Below, piece after piece: positions 47,617-57,979 of a stretch of 64,000 nucleotides of DNA (position 1 is its first letter; each line of letters begins with the position of its first letter). The notes under the pieces were generated by a model. The model was not told the origin of the DNA and did no database searches. It saw only the letters and a program-made list of their open reading frames with translations. The stretch is taken from assembly GCF_900573885.1 (NCBI RefSeq), contig NZ_UPSE01000346.1:124001-188000 (forward strand), in the 5' to 3' direction. Both the position numbers and the translations under genes were made by a program. Source of the stretch: Pseudomonas viridiflava (GTDB taxonomy: Bacteria; Pseudomonadota; Gammaproteobacteria; Pseudomonadales; Pseudomonadaceae).

Positions 47617-48729
47617 ATGAAGCGTGTAGGTCTGATCGGTTGGCGCGGGATGGTCGGTTCCGTACTCATGCAGCGGATGCTCGAAGAGCAGGATTTCGAT
47701 TTGATCGAGCCGGTGTTCTTCACTACCTCCAATGTCGGCGGCCAGGGCCCGGCCGTGGGTAAAGACATTGCTCCGCTCAAGGACGCTTACAGCATTGAAG
47801 AGCTCAAAGGCCTCGATGTGATCCTGACCTGCCAGGGCGGCGACTACACCAGCGAAGTATTCCCCAAGCTGCGCGAAGCGGGCTGGAACGGTTACTGGAT
47901 CGACGCGGCTTCGTCGCTGCGTATGGACGACAACTCGGTGATCGTGCTCGATCCGGTGAACCGCAAGGTTATCGACCAGGCGCTGGACGCCGGCACTAAA
48001 AACTACATCGGCGGCAACTGCACCGTCAGCCTGATGTTGATGGCCTTGGGCGGCCTGTTTGAAGCCGGTCTGGTGGAGTGGATGAACGCCATGACCTACC
48101 AGGCGGCCTCGGGCGCCGGTGCGCAGAACATGCGTGAGCTGATCAAGCAAATGGGCGCTACCCATGCCGCTGTCGCCGATGAACTGGCCAACCCGGCCAG
48201 CGCTATCCTCGACATCGACCGCAAAGTGGCCGAAGCCATGCGCGGCGAAGCGTTCCCTACCGAGAACTTCGGCGTGCCGTTGGCTGGCAGCCTGATTCCG
48301 TGGATCGACAAGGAACTGCCGAACGGCCAAAGCCGTGAAGAATGGAAAGGCCAGGCCGAGACCAACAAGATTCTCGGTCGCTTCAAGAGCCCGATTCCGG
48401 TCGATGGCATCTGCGTACGTATCGGCGCCATGCGTTGCCACAGCCAGGCGTTGACCCTGAAGCTGAACAAAGACGTGCCGTTGAGCGACATCGAAGGCCT
48501 GATCAGCCAGCACAACCCATGGGTGAAACTGGTGCCTAACCAGCGCGAGCTGAGCATCAAGGAACTGACCCCGACTGCCGTGACCGGCACCCTGACCGTT
48601 CCGGTTGGCCGCTTGCGCAAACTGAACATGGGTTCGCAGTACCTGGGCGCCTTTACCGTGGGCGACCAGTTGCTGTGGGGCGCCGCCGAGCCGCTGCGCC
48701 GCATGCTGCGCATTCTGCTGGAGCGTTAA
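47617..48729 (+). CDS. asd: Aspartate-semialdehyde dehydrogenase
   Basis: Reduces aspartyl phosphate to the semialdehyde, the branch point to Lys, Met, Thr and diaminopimelate. The NADP loop [14 protein letters not shown] starts the protein. The catalytic Cys is in [10 protein letters not shown] (about residue 135), the substrate Gln in [11 protein letters not shown], and the catalytic His in [10 protein letters not shown]. At 370 residues it is the standard gamma-proteobacterial type. A strong terminator follows. A degenerate paralogue is the next gene. Confidence 0.97.
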   Translation: MKRVGLIGWRGMVGSVLMQRMLEEQDFDLIEPVFFTTSNVGGQGPAVGKDIAPLKDAYSIEELKGLDVILTCQGGDYTSEVFPKLREAGWNGYWIDAASSLRMDDNSVIVLDPVNRKVIDQALDAGTKNYIGGNCTVSLMLMALGGLFEAGLVEWMNAMTYQAASGAGAQNMRELIKQMGATHAAVADELANPASAILDIDRKVAEAMRGEAFPTENFGVPLAGSLIPWIDKELPNGQSREEWKGQAETNKILGRFKSPIPVDGICVRIGAMRCHSQALTLKLNKDVPLSDIEGLISQHNPWVKLVPNQRELSIKELTPTAVTGTLTVPVGRLRKLNMGSQYLGAFTVGDQLLWGAAEPLRRMLRILLER

Positions 48730-48785
48730 GCGGCAAACCTTTCCTTCTATAAAGAAGGGAAGGGCGCACAGATAGTCGATGTAAA

Positions 48786-48840
48786 AAACAGCCTTGGAGC
48801 GCACGGGTTAACACCGGTGCAACACCAAGGCTGTTTTTTT
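48786..48840. terminator. Strong bidirectional-looking terminator after asd
   Basis: The arms ACAGCCTTGG (48788-48797) and CCAAGGCTGT (48825-48834) extend through an A-run on the left and seven T on the right, with a smaller inner stem (CACGGG/CCGGTG). A weaker hairpin, CCTTTCCTTC...GAAGGGAAGG, is at 48737-48763. Confidence 0.9.
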
Positions 48841-48902
48841 ATGTGCGGGCGGGTACAGTGCCGCTCCCCGCGTTACACCCGGCGTTCAACAGAGGTAGCA
48901 GC

Positions 48903-49913
48903 ATGAGCCAGACTTTCGATATCGCCATCATTGGCGCCACCGGCACCGTCGGCGAAACCCTTGTTCAAGTGCTTGAAGAGCGCGAATTCCCCATTGGTAA
49001 CCTGCACCTGCTGGCCAGCATCGAGTCGGCCGGCGCCTCGGTGCCGTTTCGTGGCAAAAACGTGCGGGTGCGTGAAGTCGAGCAATTCGATTTCAAGCAG
49101 GTGCAGATCGTATTTTTCGCGGCGGCCGAGCAGGTCACCCACAGTTTTGTCGCTCGCGCCCGTGAAGCAGGCTGCAACCTGATCGACCTTTCCGGCGCGC
49201 TGCCCGCCGCCGAGGCGCCATTGCTGGTGCCCGAAGCCAATGCTGATGTGCTGGCACAGCTCAAGGCGCCGTTCCAGATCAACAGCCCGAGCCCGTGCGC
49301 CATCGCCCTGGCCGTTGCGTTGGCGCCGCTGCGCGAGGTGCTGAATATTCAGCGTATAACCGCGACGGCATGTCTGGCGGTTTCGAGCGTGGGTCGGGAA
49401 GGGGTGTCGGAACTCGCCCGGCAAACTGCAGAGTTGCTGAATGTACGTCCGCTGGAACCGCGCTTCTTTGATCGTCAGGTGGCCTTCAACGTGCTGGCTC
49501 AGGTAGGAAAGCCGGACGCAACCGGCTTCAGTCGCGTTGAAAAACGGCTGGTCGAAGAGGTGAAAGCGGTACTTGCCACCCCACACCTTAAAGTGTCGGC
49601 TACCTGCGTGCTGGCGCCGGTGTTTTTCGGCGACAGCCTCAGCGTTTCGCTGCAGTGCGCGGGGGCCGTTGACCTGGGCGCAGTGAACGCAGCGTTGGAG
49701 GCAGCAGAGAGTGTCGAGCTGGTGGAAGAGGGTGATTATCCGACCGTGGTCGGGGACGCCGTTGGACAGGATGTGATCTACGTAGGACGGGTTCGTGTCG
49801 GGTTCGACGATTTGTGCGAACTCAATTTGTGGATTGCGTCTGATAATGTGCGCAAAGGCGCCGCTCTGAACGCTGTGCAAATTGCTGAGTTATTGATAAA
49901 ACACTATCTGTAA
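48903..49913 (+). CDS. Aspartate-semialdehyde dehydrogenase-like protein, catalytic residues lost
   Basis: A 336-residue paralogue of asd (USG-1-like; PA3116 position). The NADP-binding start IAIIGATGTVGETLVQVLEE is well kept. At the four key active-site positions it departs from the family: the Cys motif PNCSTIQ reads SPCAIAL with Cys shifted by one, YQAVSGAG reads CLAVSSVG, and RVPVxxGH reads LAPVFFGD. It is therefore unlikely to be an active dehydrogenase. It sits between asd and fimV as in P. aeruginosa. Function unknown; a regulatory or scaffold role is a guess. Confidence 0.85.
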   Translation: MSQTFDIAIIGATGTVGETLVQVLEEREFPIGNLHLLASIESAGASVPFRGKNVRVREVEQFDFKQVQIVFFAAAEQVTHSFVARAREAGCNLIDLSGALPAAEAPLLVPEANADVLAQLKAPFQINSPSPCAIALAVALAPLREVLNIQRITATACLAVSSVGREGVSELARQTAELLNVRPLEPRFFDRQVAFNVLAQVGKPDATGFSRVEKRLVEEVKAVLATPHLKVSATCVLAPVFFGDSLSVSLQCAGAVDLGAVNAALEAAESVELVEEGDYPTVVGDAVGQDVIYVGRVRVGFDDLCELNLWIASDNVRKGAALNAVQIAELLIKHYL

Positions 49914-50081
49914 AAGATACTTACCTAGAAATTTGAAGAATCATTCTAGCTTGGCCTATCTTGGTACAACCGGGGGCCGAGCTGTTGTTGGTTGGGGAGC
50001 CGCCGAAAGGCGGAACAGGCAGCAACTGTAATAAGACCCTCTCGCAGTTCGAGAAGAAAAGATAAAACAAGGGATATCGCT

Positions 50082-53000
50082 ATGGCTCGGGTTCGCAAAC
50101 TGGTGCTGGCAATCGCGGCTGCTTCGGCGCTGACGTCCGGTATGGCGCACGCGTTGGGGCTCGGGGAAGTGACCCTGAAGTCGGCGCTGAATCAGCCACT
50201 GGACGCAGAAATCGAACTCGTTGAAGTTCGGGATCTGGCTTCTAACGAGGTGGTTCCGAATCTGGCATCCCCTGAAGAATTCAATAAAGCCGGCATTGAC
50301 CGTCAATACTTTCTAACTGATCTGAAGTTCACGCCCGTGCTCAAGCCTAATGGCAAGAGCGTTATTCGCGTGACTTCCAGCAAGCCGGTTCGCGAGCCTT
50401 ACTTGAACTTCCTGGTGGAAGTGCTGTGGCCGAGTGGCCGCGTAATGCGCGAATACACCCTGTTGCTCGATCCGCCTCTCTACTCCCCGCAAACTGCCGC
50501 TGCTGCTGCGCCGCGAGCGCCAGTTGCCGCGCCGGCCGCCAAGCCTGCGAGCAAGCCGGCTGCCGTTGCACCTGCGCCACGCCCAGCCGCACCGGCCGCT
50601 GCTGCGCCGGCACCGTCGGCACCTGTCGCGCGTCCGGCAGCTCCGGCTCCGGCTCCAGCCGCCGCACCGGCTGGCAAAGTGGCCGATGACTCCTACAAAA
50701 CCACCTCCAGCGACACGCTGTGGGAAGTGGCCCAGCGCACCCGTTCCGGTGGTTCGGTGCACCAGGCCATGCTGGCCATCCAGGACCTCAACCCGGACGC
50801 CTTCGTCGACGGCAACATCAACCGCCTGAAAAGCGGCCAGGTACTGCGTCTGCCGGACGACCAACAGATTTCCTCGCGCTCGCAAAGCGAAGCCATCGCT
50901 CAAGTGGCCTCGCAGAATGCGGCCTGGCGCGAACGCCGCAGCGTAGCGGCCACCGGCGCTCGCCAGCTCGACGCCACCAAGCGCGACACCGCTGGCGCCG
51001 CCCCTGCGAAAACCGACGACCAGGACAGCCTCAAGCTGTTGTCCGGGGACGCCGGCAAAGCCACTCGCGGTGCCGACAAAGGGACCAATGGCGATACCAA
51101 AGCCCTCAACGACCGACTGGCAGTCACCAAAGAAAGCCTGGACTCCACTCGCCGTGAGAACGACGAGCTGAAGAGCCGCATGGGCGACCTGCAAAGCCAG
51201 GTGGACAAGCTCAATCGCCTGATTCAGCTCAAAGACAGCCAGATGGCCAAACTGCAGGCCGACCTCGCAGCCAAAGCCAAACAGCCAGCCGCAGCAACAG
51301 CGCCAGCGGGCTCTGCCACTGCCACCGCCACGCCAGGCGCGTCGGCCACCCCAGCTGCACCGGCCAAGGCTGAAACGCCAGCAGCTGCGGCCACGCCAAG
51401 CGCCGCTGCGCCAGCCGCAGACGCCGCCAAGCCTGCTGACGCGACGCCAACGGCCCCAGCTGCCCCGACGCCCGCTACGGCGCCAGGTGCAAACGCAAAC
51501 GGCGAGACCGACTACAACTACAGCGAAGAGCCGGCAGACAAAGCCGCCACCGACGCCACCACAGAAACCGCTCCGGCGCCTGCCGAAGCCGCGCCAGTGC
51601 CGGCACCTGTCCCGACTCCAGCGCCAGCCGCCGAGGCTCCTGACAAGCCGGTTCCGGCTCCGGTGGTTGAGCCAGAGCCTGCCGCCGAAACCAGTCTTGT
51701 CGATGATGTGATGGCCAACCCGATGCTGCTCGGCATCATCGGTGGTGGTGCTCTGTTGTTGCTGCTGATCGGATTGATGATGCTGTCGCGCCGCAACGCG
51801 CAGAAAGAAGCCGAGCTGCACAACGAGATTCATATCCACGAAGAACAGAGCCCGTTCGACAATGATCTGGACACCCCAGATACATCCTTCGCTGGCCTGG
51901 ACGACAACACTGATGACAACTTCGCACCCGCCAAAGAAGAGCGCGTAACCGCGCAAACCGGCGACGTGCTGGGCGAGGCCGACATCTACATCGCCTACGG
52001 CCGCTTCACCCAGGCTGCCGAACTGTTGCAAGACGCCATCAACAACGAGCCGCACCGTGCCGACCTGCGCCTGAAACTGATGGAAGTGCAGGCCGAGCTG
52101 GGCGACCAGGAAGGTTTCGCCCGTCAGGAACGCGAGCTGAACGAAATTGGCGGCGCTCACAGCGAAGTCGAGCAATTGAAATCTCGTTACCCAGGCATGG
52201 GTGCTGCGGCGCTCGGCGCATTCGCCGGTGTAATGGCCGCTTCGGCGCTCGACAACCACAACGACCGGAACGATGACAACGATGCTGACAACTTCAGCCT
52301 CGACGATCTGACCCTCGACGAGCCGGAGCCACTGGCCTCTGCCCCGGCCGATGACATGGACCTCAGCCTCGACGACCTCGAAGCCGAGCTGGATCGCGAC
52401 CTGAACACCGCTGGCAGTGACTCGCTGAACGACTTTGGCGACCTGAGCCTGGACGACGAGCTGGAACTGTCTTCGGCCAGCAGCCCGACCGCCAGCGGCA
52501 TGAGCGATCTGGATTTCGACCTGAGTCTGGACGACACCCCGAGCACCACCGGCAACAGCGCACTCAGCGATGATCTCGCCGACTTCAGTCTGGATCTGGA
52601 CGAGCCGAAAACCACCGCAACCAGCGAGGAAGACGACTTCCTGCTGAGCCTGGACGACGACCTCGGCAGCACCACCGGCAACAACGACTTCGCCGACCTG
52701 AACCTGGAGCCGGACGCTACGCCAGAGCTGCACGCTGGCCTGGACGCCGAGCACGAGCTGCCAGCCGATTTCGACCTGTCGCTGGCTGACGACGAGCCTG
52801 CCGCGCCGGTGTCCAACGAAACCTTCGCAGCCAAGCTGGACGAAGTGACTGCCGAGCTGGATCAGATGAATGACAAGCTGGACCTCCCAGAAGAAGACGA
52901 CTTCGACTCGTTGATCGCCCCGGCCAGCCCATCGGTGGCCAGCCTGGACGCCGACGACGATTTCGACTTCCTCTCCGGTACCGACGAAACCGCCACCAAG

Positions 53001-53132
53001 CTCGATCTGGCTCGCGCCTACATCGACATGGGTGACTCCGAAGGCGCCCGCGACATCCTCGACGAAGTGATCAGCGAAGGCACCGACGTTCAACAACAGG
53101 AAGCGCGCGAGCTGATCGCCCGTATCGTCTGA
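50082..53132 (+). CDS. fimV: FimV, polar hub protein of type IV pili and cAMP signalling
   Basis: A 1016-residue inner-membrane protein needed for twitching, PilMNOPQ assembly and CyaB activation in P. aeruginosa. The order is: signal peptide (1-24), conserved N-terminal domain starting LGLGEVTLKSALNQPLDAEI, a Pro/Ala linker, a LysM peptidoglycan-binding domain (about 202-260), a coiled coil (about 345-395), a second Pro/Ala linker, one membrane span (LLGIIGGGALLLLLIGLMML, about 548-567), a cytoplasmic TPR segment (about 630-690), an acidic region with repeated SLDD motifs (about 736-870), and the C-terminal FimV domain ending ELIARIV. SD AGGGA is upstream; an earlier in-frame start would add 30 basic residues. 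It binds FimL in P. aeruginosa, also encoded here. Confidence 0.95.
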   Translation: MARVRKLVLAIAAASALTSGMAHALGLGEVTLKSALNQPLDAEIELVEVRDLASNEVVPNLASPEEFNKAGIDRQYFLTDLKFTPVLKPNGKSVIRVTSSKPVREPYLNFLVEVLWPSGRVMREYTLLLDPPLYSPQTAAAAAPRAPVAAPAAKPASKPAAVAPAPRPAAPAAAAPAPSAPVARPAAPAPAPAAAPAGKVADDSYKTTSSDTLWEVAQRTRSGGSVHQAMLAIQDLNPDAFVDGNINRLKSGQVLRLPDDQQISSRSQSEAIAQVASQNAAWRERRSVAATGARQLDATKRDTAGAAPAKTDDQDSLKLLSGDAGKATRGADKGTNGDTKALNDRLAVTKESLDSTRRENDELKSRMGDLQSQVDKLNRLIQLKDSQMAKLQADLAAKAKQPAAATAPAGSATATATPGASATPAAPAKAETPAAAATPSAAAPAADAAKPADATPTAPAAPTPATAPGANANGETDYNYSEEPADKAATDATTETAPAPAEAAPVPAPVPTPAPAAEAPDKPVPAPVVEPEPAAETSLVDDVMANPMLLGIIGGGALLLLLIGLMMLSRRNAQKEAELHNEIHIHEEQSPFDNDLDTPDTSFAGLDDNTDDNFAPAKEERVTAQTGDVLGEADIYIAYGRFTQAAELLQDAINNEPHRADLRLKLMEVQAELGDQEGFARQERELNEIGGAHSEVEQLKSRYPGMGAAALGAFAGVMAASALDNHNDRNDDNDADNFSLDDLTLDEPEPLASAPADDMDLSLDDLEAELDRDLNTAGSDSLNDFGDLSLDDELELSSASSPTASGMSDLDFDLSLDDTPSTTGNSALSDDLADFSLDLDEPKTTATSEEDDFLLSLDDDLGSTTGNNDFADLNLEPDATPELHAGLDAEHELPADFDLSLADDEPAAPVSNETFAAKLDEVTAELDQMNDKLDLPEEDDFDSLIAPASPSVASLDADDDFDFLSGTDETATKLDLARAYIDMGDSEGARDILDEVISEGTDVQQQEARELIARIV

Positions 53133-53135
53133 TTA

Positions 53136-53990
53136 ATGACTGAAGCAATACCCACAGCGGCGGCCGAAATGGCCGCCGTTGGCTTTTCAAGAATCGCCCT
53201 TGGCGTTGAGTACAAAGGCTCCCGTTACCGTGGCTGGCAGCGCCAGGCCTCCGGCGTGGCGACCGTCCAGGAAGAACTGGAAAAAGCCCTGTCGCGGGTC
53301 GCCGATTCCCCGGTCACGCTGCTGTGTGCCGGCCGCACCGACGCCGGTGTTCACGCCTGCGGTCAGGTCGTGCACTTCGACACGCAAGCCGAGCGCAGCC
53401 TCAAAGCCTGGGTAATGGGCGCTAATATCAATTTGCCCCACGACATCAGCGTCACCTGGGCCAAGGTCATGCCGGCGCACTTTCATGCGCGCTTCAAGGC
53501 TATCGCCCGGCGCTACCGCTACGTCATCTACAACGACCAGATACGGCCGGCGCACCTGGGTGAGGAAATCACCTGGAACCACCGACCACTGGATGTCGAG
53601 CGTATGCGCGAAGCAGCGCAATACCTGGTGGGCGAGCATGACTTCAGCGCCTTTCGCGCCGGCCAGTGCCAAGCCAAGTCGCCGATCAAAAAGATGCACC
53701 ACCTGCGCGTCACCCAGCACGGCAAGATGATTGTGCTGGACCTGCGCGCCAACGCCTTTCTGCATCACATGGTGCGCAATATCGCCGGTGTGCTGATGAC
53801 CATCGGCGCGGGCGAGCGGCCGGTGGAGTGGATGAAAGACGTGCTGGAGTCGCGCATTCGCCGTACCGGCGGGGTGACGGCGCATCCGTTTGGCTTGTAC
53901 CTGGTGCAGGTCGAATATCCGGCGGAATTTGTATTGCCGGAGCGCTATATCGGCCCGCATTTCCTGTCGGGTCTGCCGGACCTTGGCTGA
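53136..53990 (+). CDS. truA: tRNA pseudouridine(38-40) synthase
   Basis: Modifies the anticodon arm at positions 38-40. The catalytic Asp is in [18 protein letters not shown] near residue 68. RRYRYVIYN and [15 protein letters not shown] are further family motifs. The 284-residue length fits, with a short N-terminal extension before [17 protein letters not shown]. The ATG follows the fimV stop after three bases, so the genes are coupled, as in P. aeruginosa. Confidence 0.96.
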   Translation: MTEAIPTAAAEMAAVGFSRIALGVEYKGSRYRGWQRQASGVATVQEELEKALSRVADSPVTLLCAGRTDAGVHACGQVVHFDTQAERSLKAWVMGANINLPHDISVTWAKVMPAHFHARFKAIARRYRYVIYNDQIRPAHLGEEITWNHRPLDVERMREAAQYLVGEHDFSAFRAGQCQAKSPIKKMHHLRVTQHGKMIVLDLRANAFLHHMVRNIAGVLMTIGAGERPVEWMKDVLESRIRRTGGVTAHPFGLYLVQVEYPAEFVLPERYIGPHFLSGLPDLG

Positions 53991-54058
53991 CGCCTGCCGA
54001 TTGCCTTTGCTACCATTCCAGGCCTTGTGTTCAACAGCCGGTTATTCAGGTGTCTGCC

Positions 54059-54679
54059 GTGTCCGTCGTTCGTAGCAAAATCTGTGGCATCACCCGTCTT
54101 GAGGACGCGCTCGCGGCCATCGAGGCGGGCGCCGACGCGTTGGGTTTCGTGTTCTTCGCCAACAGCCCGCGGGCGATGACGGCCGAGCGAGCCGCCGCCA
54201 TCATCGCCGCGCTGCCGCCATACGTGACCACGGTCGGGCTATTCGTTGATATGCCGCGCACTGAGTTGGAAGCCTTGCTGCAACAGGTGCCGCTGGACCT
54301 GCTGCAGTTTCATGGCGACGAAACGGCAGCCGATTGCGCCGGTTATGGCCGCCCGTATGTAAAAGCCCTGCGGGTGCGTGCCGGCGATGACGTGGCGGCG
54401 ATGATCGCGCGCTATCCCGAGGCTTCAGGCATTCTGCTGGACACCTATGTCGCGGGCATTCCTGGCGGCACCGGTGAGGCGTTTGACTGGGCCCTGGTGC
54501 CAAAGCAGGCGAACAAGCCGATTATTCTGGCCGGCGGCCTCACGCCCGAGAACGTGCGCGCCGCGATTGAACAGGTGCAACCTTATGCCGTGGATGTCAG
54601 CGGCGGGGTAGAGCAGAGCAAAGGCATTAAAAGTACGTCGAAAGTGCAGGCGTTTATCCGCGCCGTGAAGGGGGCGTGA
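54059..54679 (+). CDS. trpF: Phosphoribosylanthranilate isomerase
   Basis: Third step of tryptophan synthesis, a TIM-barrel enzyme. The 206-residue protein has [11 protein letters not shown] with the catalytic Cys, LQFHGDE, LLDTY with the catalytic Asp, [14 protein letters not shown] and [15 protein letters not shown]. The GTG at 54059 is chosen because AGG lies seven bases upstream; another in-frame GTG three codons earlier is possible. The gene follows truA by 68 bases. Confidence 0.94.
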   Translation: MSVVRSKICGITRLEDALAAIEAGADALGFVFFANSPRAMTAERAAAIIAALPPYVTTVGLFVDMPRTELEALLQQVPLDLLQFHGDETAADCAGYGRPYVKALRVRAGDDVAAMIARYPEASGILLDTYVAGIPGGTGEAFDWALVPKQANKPIILAGGLTPENVRAAIEQVQPYAVDVSGGVEQSKGIKSTSKVQAFIRAVKGA

Positions 54680-54916
54680 AACGCCCGGCGGGCATGTGAC
54701 GGCTGGCCATCCCGTGCCGTCCATAAACTTGTCGCTGCGCAAGGCGCGTGAACTTCGCCGGTTCGTTGCGGTTAAACCCATACGGCAGTGAGCGGCACCA
54801 GCGGGTCTGAGGCGGTACGTTATGCGACCGACCGGACCGCAACCTGAATTTTTTGCTTTGCGACAGGCAGTGGTAAGCGCCGCCTGTACAGGCCAACAGC
54901 TTTGGAGATTGAGTGC

Positions 54917-55807
54917 ATGAGTAACTGGCTGGTAGACAAGCTGATCCCATCGATCATGCGTTCCGAGGTGAAAAAGAGCTCTGTACCCGAGGGCTTGTGG
55001 CACAAATGCCCATCCTGCGAAGCGGTGCTTTACCGTCCTGAGCTGGAAAAAACCCTGGATGTTTGCCCTAAGTGCAACCACCACATGCGCATCGACGCAC
55101 GTGCCCGTCTGGACATCTTCCTCGACCCGGATGGCCGCGAAGAAATCGCCGCTGATCTTGAGCCGGTTGACCGCCTGAAATTCCGCGACAGCAAAAAGTA
55201 CAAAGACCGTCTCACCGCCGCGCAAAAGCAGACCGGCGAGAAAGACGCGCTGATCGCCATGCGCGGCACCCTGCAAGACTTGCCGGTCGTGGCCTGCGCC
55301 TTTGAGTTCGCCTTTATGGGCGGCTCGATGGGCGCCATCGTCGGCGAGCGTTTCGTTCAGGCCGCCAACGTCGCGCTGAAAGAGCGTTGCCCGCTGGTGT
55401 GCTTCGCCGCCTCCGGTGGTGCGCGTATGCAGGAAGCCTTGATCTCGTTGATGCAAATGGCCAAGACCTCCGCCGTATTGGCCCGCTTGCGTGAAGAGGG
55501 CGTGCCGTTCATTTCCGTGCTCACCGACCCGGTATACGGCGGTGTGTCGGCCAGCCTGGCCATGCTGGGTGACGTGATTGTCGCGGAGCCCAAGGCTCTG
55601 ATCGGTTTCGCCGGCCCGCGTGTGATCGAGCAGACCGTGCGCGAAAAACTGCCGGAAGGCTTCCAGCGCAGCGAGTTCCTGCTGACCCACGGCGCCATCG
55701 ACATGATCATTTCCCGTCAGGAACTGCGTCCTCGTCTCGCCCGCTTGCTGGCGCAAATGCAGAACCTGCCGACGCCGGTCGCCGTTCCGACCCCTATCAG
55801 CGCATGA
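54917..55807 (+). CDS. accD: Acetyl-CoA carboxylase carboxyltransferase beta subunit
   Basis: Part of the enzyme making malonyl-CoA for fatty acid synthesis. The N-terminal zinc finger is visible as CPSC and CPKC (about residues 31-53). The carboxyltransferase core has [23 protein letters not shown] and [13 protein letters not shown]. The 296-residue length fits. The start MSNWLVDK has GGAG upstream. The 237-base gap after trpF probably carries its promoter. The stop overlaps folC by four bases (ATGA). Confidence 0.97.
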   Translation: MSNWLVDKLIPSIMRSEVKKSSVPEGLWHKCPSCEAVLYRPELEKTLDVCPKCNHHMRIDARARLDIFLDPDGREEIAADLEPVDRLKFRDSKKYKDRLTAAQKQTGEKDALIAMRGTLQDLPVVACAFEFAFMGGSMGAIVGERFVQAANVALKERCPLVCFAASGGARMQEALISLMQMAKTSAVLARLREEGVPFISVLTDPVYGGVSASLAMLGDVIVAEPKALIGFAGPRVIEQTVREKLPEGFQRSEFLLTHGAIDMIISRQELRPRLARLLAQMQNLPTPVAVPTPISA

Positions 55808-57123
55808 CCCAGCCCACGGTGCAGCGCAACCTGGCTGAGTGGTTGAGCTATCTGGAGCAACTGCACCCGGTGGCCATCGACATGGGCCTGGACCGCACCC
55901 GCGAGGTGTCCAGCCGCCTCGCTTTGGGGCGGCCAGCGGCGAAAGTCATCACCGTGACCGGCACCAATGGCAAAGGCTCAACCTGTGCCTTTCTCGCATC
56001 GCTGCTTGCCGAGCAGGGGCTGAAAGTGGGCGTCTACAGCTCGCCCCACCTGCTGCGCTACAACGAGCGTGTGCAAGTGGCGGGAGTGGAAGCCACTGAC
56101 GCCGAGCTTTGTGAAGCCTTTGCGGCTGTCGAGGCGGCTCGTGGCGAAACCTCTCTGACCTATTTCGAAGTCGGCACCCTGGCTGCGTTCTGGTTGTTCC
56201 AGCGCAGCGGCCTGGATGCGGCGGTATTGGAAGTAGGGCTGGGTGGTCGGCTGGATACGGTCAACCTGATCGACCCGGATCTGGCGCTGATCACCAGCAT
56301 TGGCCTCGATCATGCGGACTACCTGGGCGACACCCGTGAGTCAGTGGCATTCGAGAAGGCCGGCATCTTCCGCGCCGGCGTTCCGGCGATTTGCGGCGAT
56401 TTAAAACCGCCGGCGCCGATTCGTGAAAAAGCCACCACGCTGCCATGCCCGTTGCTGCTTCGCGGCCCCGATTACGACCTGGCGTTTGGCGAGCACAACT
56501 GGCACTGGCGCGGTTTCAACGCAGCCGGTGAGCCACTGAGCCTGCATGAGCTGCCGATGCTCGATCTGCCCATGGAAAACGCCGCGCTGGCACTGCAGGC
56601 CTACGCCTTGCTCGACCTGCCCTGGAACCCTGACCAATTGGTCACCGCGTTGCAGCGCACGCGGGTGACTGGCCGTCTCGATCGACGCGCAATAAATTGG
56701 CATGGCAAGGCACTCACGCTGCTGCTGGATGTTGGGCATAATCCCCATGCCGCCGAGTATTTGGCGCAGCGCCTGGCGGATCGTCCGGTGGCTGGCAAGC
56801 GTTTGGCGGTGTTCGGTTTGTTGGCGGATAAGGATTTGCCCGGTGTGCTCGCTCCGCTGATCCCGCATTTGGCTGGCTGGGCAGTAGCGCCATTGCCGAC
56901 GCCACGTAGCCGTCCCGCCGCCGAGTTGCAGGCCGCGCTGCTGAATCTGGGTGCGCGTGTCGAGGCCTTTGGCGACATCGCCGCAGCCCTCGAAGCGCAA
57001 CTGGAGCGTGCAGCGGCAGACGACGAAATTCTGGTGTTTGGTTCTTTTTACTGCGTGGCCGAGGCCCTGGAATGGCTGGCCCGCCATGCCATGGGAGAAG
57101 TGGGGAATGGCTTTGCTGGATAA
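55804..57123 (+). CDS. folC: Folylpolyglutamate synthase / dihydrofolate synthase
   Basis: Adds glutamate to dihydropteroate and folates. The Mur-ligase-like ATP loop [15 protein letters not shown] is near residue 50, [14 protein letters not shown] and [15 protein letters not shown] are hallmark FolC segments, and [14 protein letters not shown] binds substrate in the C-terminal domain. At 439 residues it is full length. It overlaps accD by four bases and the SPOR gene by 17 bases, so the three are tightly coupled. Confidence 0.96.
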   Translation: MTQPTVQRNLAEWLSYLEQLHPVAIDMGLDRTREVSSRLALGRPAAKVITVTGTNGKGSTCAFLASLLAEQGLKVGVYSSPHLLRYNERVQVAGVEATDAELCEAFAAVEAARGETSLTYFEVGTLAAFWLFQRSGLDAAVLEVGLGGRLDTVNLIDPDLALITSIGLDHADYLGDTRESVAFEKAGIFRAGVPAICGDLKPPAPIREKATTLPCPLLLRGPDYDLAFGEHNWHWRGFNAAGEPLSLHELPMLDLPMENAALALQAYALLDLPWNPDQLVTALQRTRVTGRLDRRAINWHGKALTLLLDVGHNPHAAEYLAQRLADRPVAGKRLAVFGLLADKDLPGVLAPLIPHLAGWAVAPLPTPRSRPAAELQAALLNLGARVEAFGDIAAALEAQLERAAADDEILVFGSFYCVAEALEWLARHAMGEVGNGFAG

Positions 57124-57754
57124 AGGATTGAAACAGCGGATCGTCGGCGCCTTGGTACTGCTGGCCCTGGCGATTATCTTCTTGCCGATGCTGTTGTCGC
57201 GCCAGGACGAGTCACGCCACGTCGTGGTCGATGCCCCGGCCATGCCGCAAGCGCCGGCCATGCCGGAAGTGGCCCAGGAACCGGTGTCGGTTCCCGAGCC
57301 TGAATTGCTGCCCGAAGAGCCCGTGCCGGTGGAACAGGTCGCGACCACGCCCGCGCCGCTGCCGACTACACCAAGCGCGTTGCCGCCGCCCACCACGCCG
57401 ATTTCCCCAGCACCTTCCTCGCCACCGGCCAGCAAACCGCCGGCAACAGCCAGCGCCGCGCCAACCGCGCCCGCCGCAACGCCCGCGGCTCCTAGCCGGC
57501 TGGATGCCAACAGCTTGCCGATCAGCTGGTCGATTCAACTGGCCAGCCTGTCCAACCGCGCTAGCGCCGAAAGCTTGCAGAAAACCCTGCGCAGCCAGGG
57601 CTACAACGCCTACATCCGCAGCGCCGAAGGCATGAACCGGGTGTTCGTCGGGCCGCTCATTGAGCGTGCGGAAGCAGATCGCCTTCGCGATCAGTTGACC
57701 AAGCAGCAGAAGCTCAAAGGCTTTGTGGTGCGCTTCCAGCCGGAAAGTAGCTGA
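57107..57754 (+). CDS. SPOR domain protein, DedD-like
   Basis: A 215-residue cell-division-type protein. One N-terminal membrane segment (IVGALVLLALAIIFLPMLL), a long Pro/Ala-rich periplasmic linker (about 45-135), and a C-terminal SPOR domain (about 140-210) that binds denuded septal peptidoglycan glycans (SWSIQLASLSNRASAESLQ and GMNRVFVGPL). The domain order and the place after folC match E. coli DedD. The start overlaps the folC end by 17 bases; SD GGAGAAG is upstream. Confidence 0.9.
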   Translation: MALLDKGLKQRIVGALVLLALAIIFLPMLLSRQDESRHVVVDAPAMPQAPAMPEVAQEPVSVPEPELLPEEPVPVEQVATTPAPLPTTPSALPPPTTPISPAPSSPPASKPPATASAAPTAPAATPAAPSRLDANSLPISWSIQLASLSNRASAESLQKTLRSQGYNAYIRSAEGMNRVFVGPLIERAEADRLRDQLTKQQKLKGFVVRFQPESS

Positions 57755-57792
57755 CAGGTCGATAGCGGGCGTTGGGCGCCCAGGTTGGGCGT

Positions 57793-57862
57793 GTAGGTTG
57801 GGTTGAGCGCAGCGAAGCCCAACAAAGCGCCAAAGCTCCCGAAGCACAGCGAAGCCCAACGC
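57793..57862. repeat. GTTGGGCTTCGC-type repeats
   Basis: GTAGGTTGGGTTGAGCGC then AGCGAAGCCCAAC (57793-57823), followed by a partial direct copy GCACAGCGAAGCCCAACGC (57844-57862). It lies between the SPOR gene and the cvpA promoter region. Confidence 0.88.
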
Positions 57863-57919
57863 GCCATCAGCATTTTCGCCCAGCGGCGCGGATTTAATCG
57901 GAGTTAGATAAATCCCGGC

Positions 57920-57948
57920 TTACTCCTTGCCGAGCGCTCTGCTAAAAT
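57920..57948 (+). promoter_or_regulatory. Candidate sigma-70 promoter of cvpA-purF
   Basis: TTACTC (57920-57925) and TAAAAT (57943-57948) are separated by exactly 17 bases, ending 32 bases before the cvpA start. The -35 is a partial match. Confidence 0.45.
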
Positions 57949-57979
57949 CCCGCGCCTCTTCCGTCGGTAGGCCTGTAAC

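Noticed and set aside
48903..49913. Second functional aspartate-semialdehyde dehydrogenase
   Set aside because: The catalytic Cys is displaced and the key Gln, Arg and His are replaced.
50313..53096. 927-codon open frame antisense to fimV
   Set aside because: It mirrors the Pro/Ala and Asp-rich codons of fimV, has odd composition (long Gly, Arg and Val runs), no ribosome site and no recognisable domain. fimV is certain.
53666..54058. Longer trpF reading starting inside truA
   Set aside because: The extension is an out-of-frame shadow of truA; the TrpF family starts right before KICGITR.
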